A stretch of DNA of 64,000 bases from Balneolaceae bacterium. GTDB lineage: Bacteria > Bacteroidota > Rhodothermia > Balneolales > Balneolaceae. The translations under genes and the position numbers were made by a program. Shown one piece after another: positions 63,807 through 64,000 of this stretch; the first letter of the stretch is position 1; each line of letters begins with the position of its first letter. The notes under the pieces are model-generated. The model saw only the letters and a program-made list of their open reading frames with translations, did no database searches and was not told the DNA's origin. The stretch covers positions 20,568 through 84,567 of the forward strand of contig JAFIES010000032.1 in assembly GCA_020832415.1 (NCBI GenBank), given 5' to 3'.

Positions 63807-64000
63807 TAAACATGGTATTTCTCGAAGTGTGCCGGGTTTCATGATGCTGATAAATGAATCAGGTAACCCAAAGTTTTAATCTTTATCGAAGAAATACCAT
63901 GTTTTAGTTTTGTGAACCCCGAAATTATATGATCCGTGTCTACGACACTTTGGAGTTGGTATCTGCTTTTTTCCACAGAATGAATTCTGTGGTTACAAGA
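63807..64000. repeat. Long tandem repeat unit 3 (runs off the window)
   Basis: Third copy, cut by the right edge inside the CCACAGAATGAATTCTGTGG hairpin. It again has the CATGGTATTTCT / AGAAATACCATG outer arms. The array therefore continues beyond the window and its full length is unknown. Confidence 0.85.

Noticed and set aside
62905-64000. CRISPR array
   Set aside because: Repeat units are 440-450 bp, not 24-48 bp with unique spacers; no cas genes are seen.
1-64000. tRNA or rRNA genes
   Set aside because: No cloverleaf T-arm motif or rRNA core sequence was noticed; this was by eye, so a covariance-model scan (tRNAscan-SE) would settle it.

Overview
The window looks like a chromosomal segment of a Gram-negative bacterium of the Bacteroidota/Balneolota/Rhodothermota group. 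This is inferred from gene content, not from a marker gene. The signs are TonB-dependent receptors (one with a CarboxypepD_reg-like N-terminal domain), an HU-domain membrane fusion, a 6-bladed beta-propeller lipoprotein beside a Cys-rich NVEALA-like peptide, a membrane-less Bacteroidota-type sugar transferase, several TTG starts, few clear Shine-Dalgarno sites, and MITE/REP-like repeats. I saw no rRNA, tRNA, CRISPR array, phage or intact IS.

Layout. 1-3.3 kb: the end of a TonB receptor meets, across a shared terminator, a tight minus-strand cluster encoding HU, an HU-TM-LysM fusion, a Dabb protein, a CHAD (polyphosphate-binding type) protein and a small Smr protein. 3.5-6.1 kb: an AT-rich accessory island with an AraC-type DNA-binding domain, a Cys-rich secreted peptide, a beta-propeller lipoprotein and a small exported protein with two GCAW motifs. 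6.3-6.7 kb: a decayed fragment of an aconitase gene. 6.9-12.5 kb: housekeeping genes (folE, cysS, yidD, rluB-like) and a hydrolase/TPR pair. 12.4-25.7 kb: a TANGO2-like protein, a membrane SpoIIE-type phosphatase, a thioredoxin, a DtxR-family regulator, a FecA-like iron receptor, hemG and a HemD-like gene. Palindromes lie between the receptor and hemG, suggesting an iron/haem neighbourhood. 25.7-30.5 kb: a minus-strand run of mutS2, an esterase, a GDPD and a cupin. 30.6-33.8 kb: PhzF, two convergent TauE/SafE permeases and a CoA-binding protein.

34-40 kb: a signalling group made of a receiver protein, a membrane TPR protein with anti-sigma-like topology, a large exported TPR-CHAT putative protease with a C-terminal membrane anchor, a small lipoprotein and a small sigma factor. 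40-49.6 kb: RsmI-like methylase, fni, rtcB, lytic transglycosylase, outer membrane barrel, glycosyltransferase, M28 peptidase, App1 phosphatase and CPBP protease. 49.6-49.8 kb: a 204-bp MITE-like element. 50-58.3 kb: membrane protein, GH13 pullulanase-type enzyme, a MacAB-type efflux system whose adaptor gene carries a frameshift, and a sugar transferase. 58.4-62.9 kb: a TonB receptor and an alkaline phosphatase, with Pho-box-like 11-bp-phased repeats upstream. 62.9-64 kb: a tandem array of about 440-450 bp units rich in palindromes, running off the window.

The most unusual items are the HU/HU-LysM/CHAD cluster, the Cys-rich peptide/beta-propeller island, the envelope-located CHAT protein next to sigma and anti-sigma-like genes, the decaying aconitase, the macA frameshift and the two repeat families. 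All functional calls rest on reading the sequence and remembered family motifs. No database search was run.
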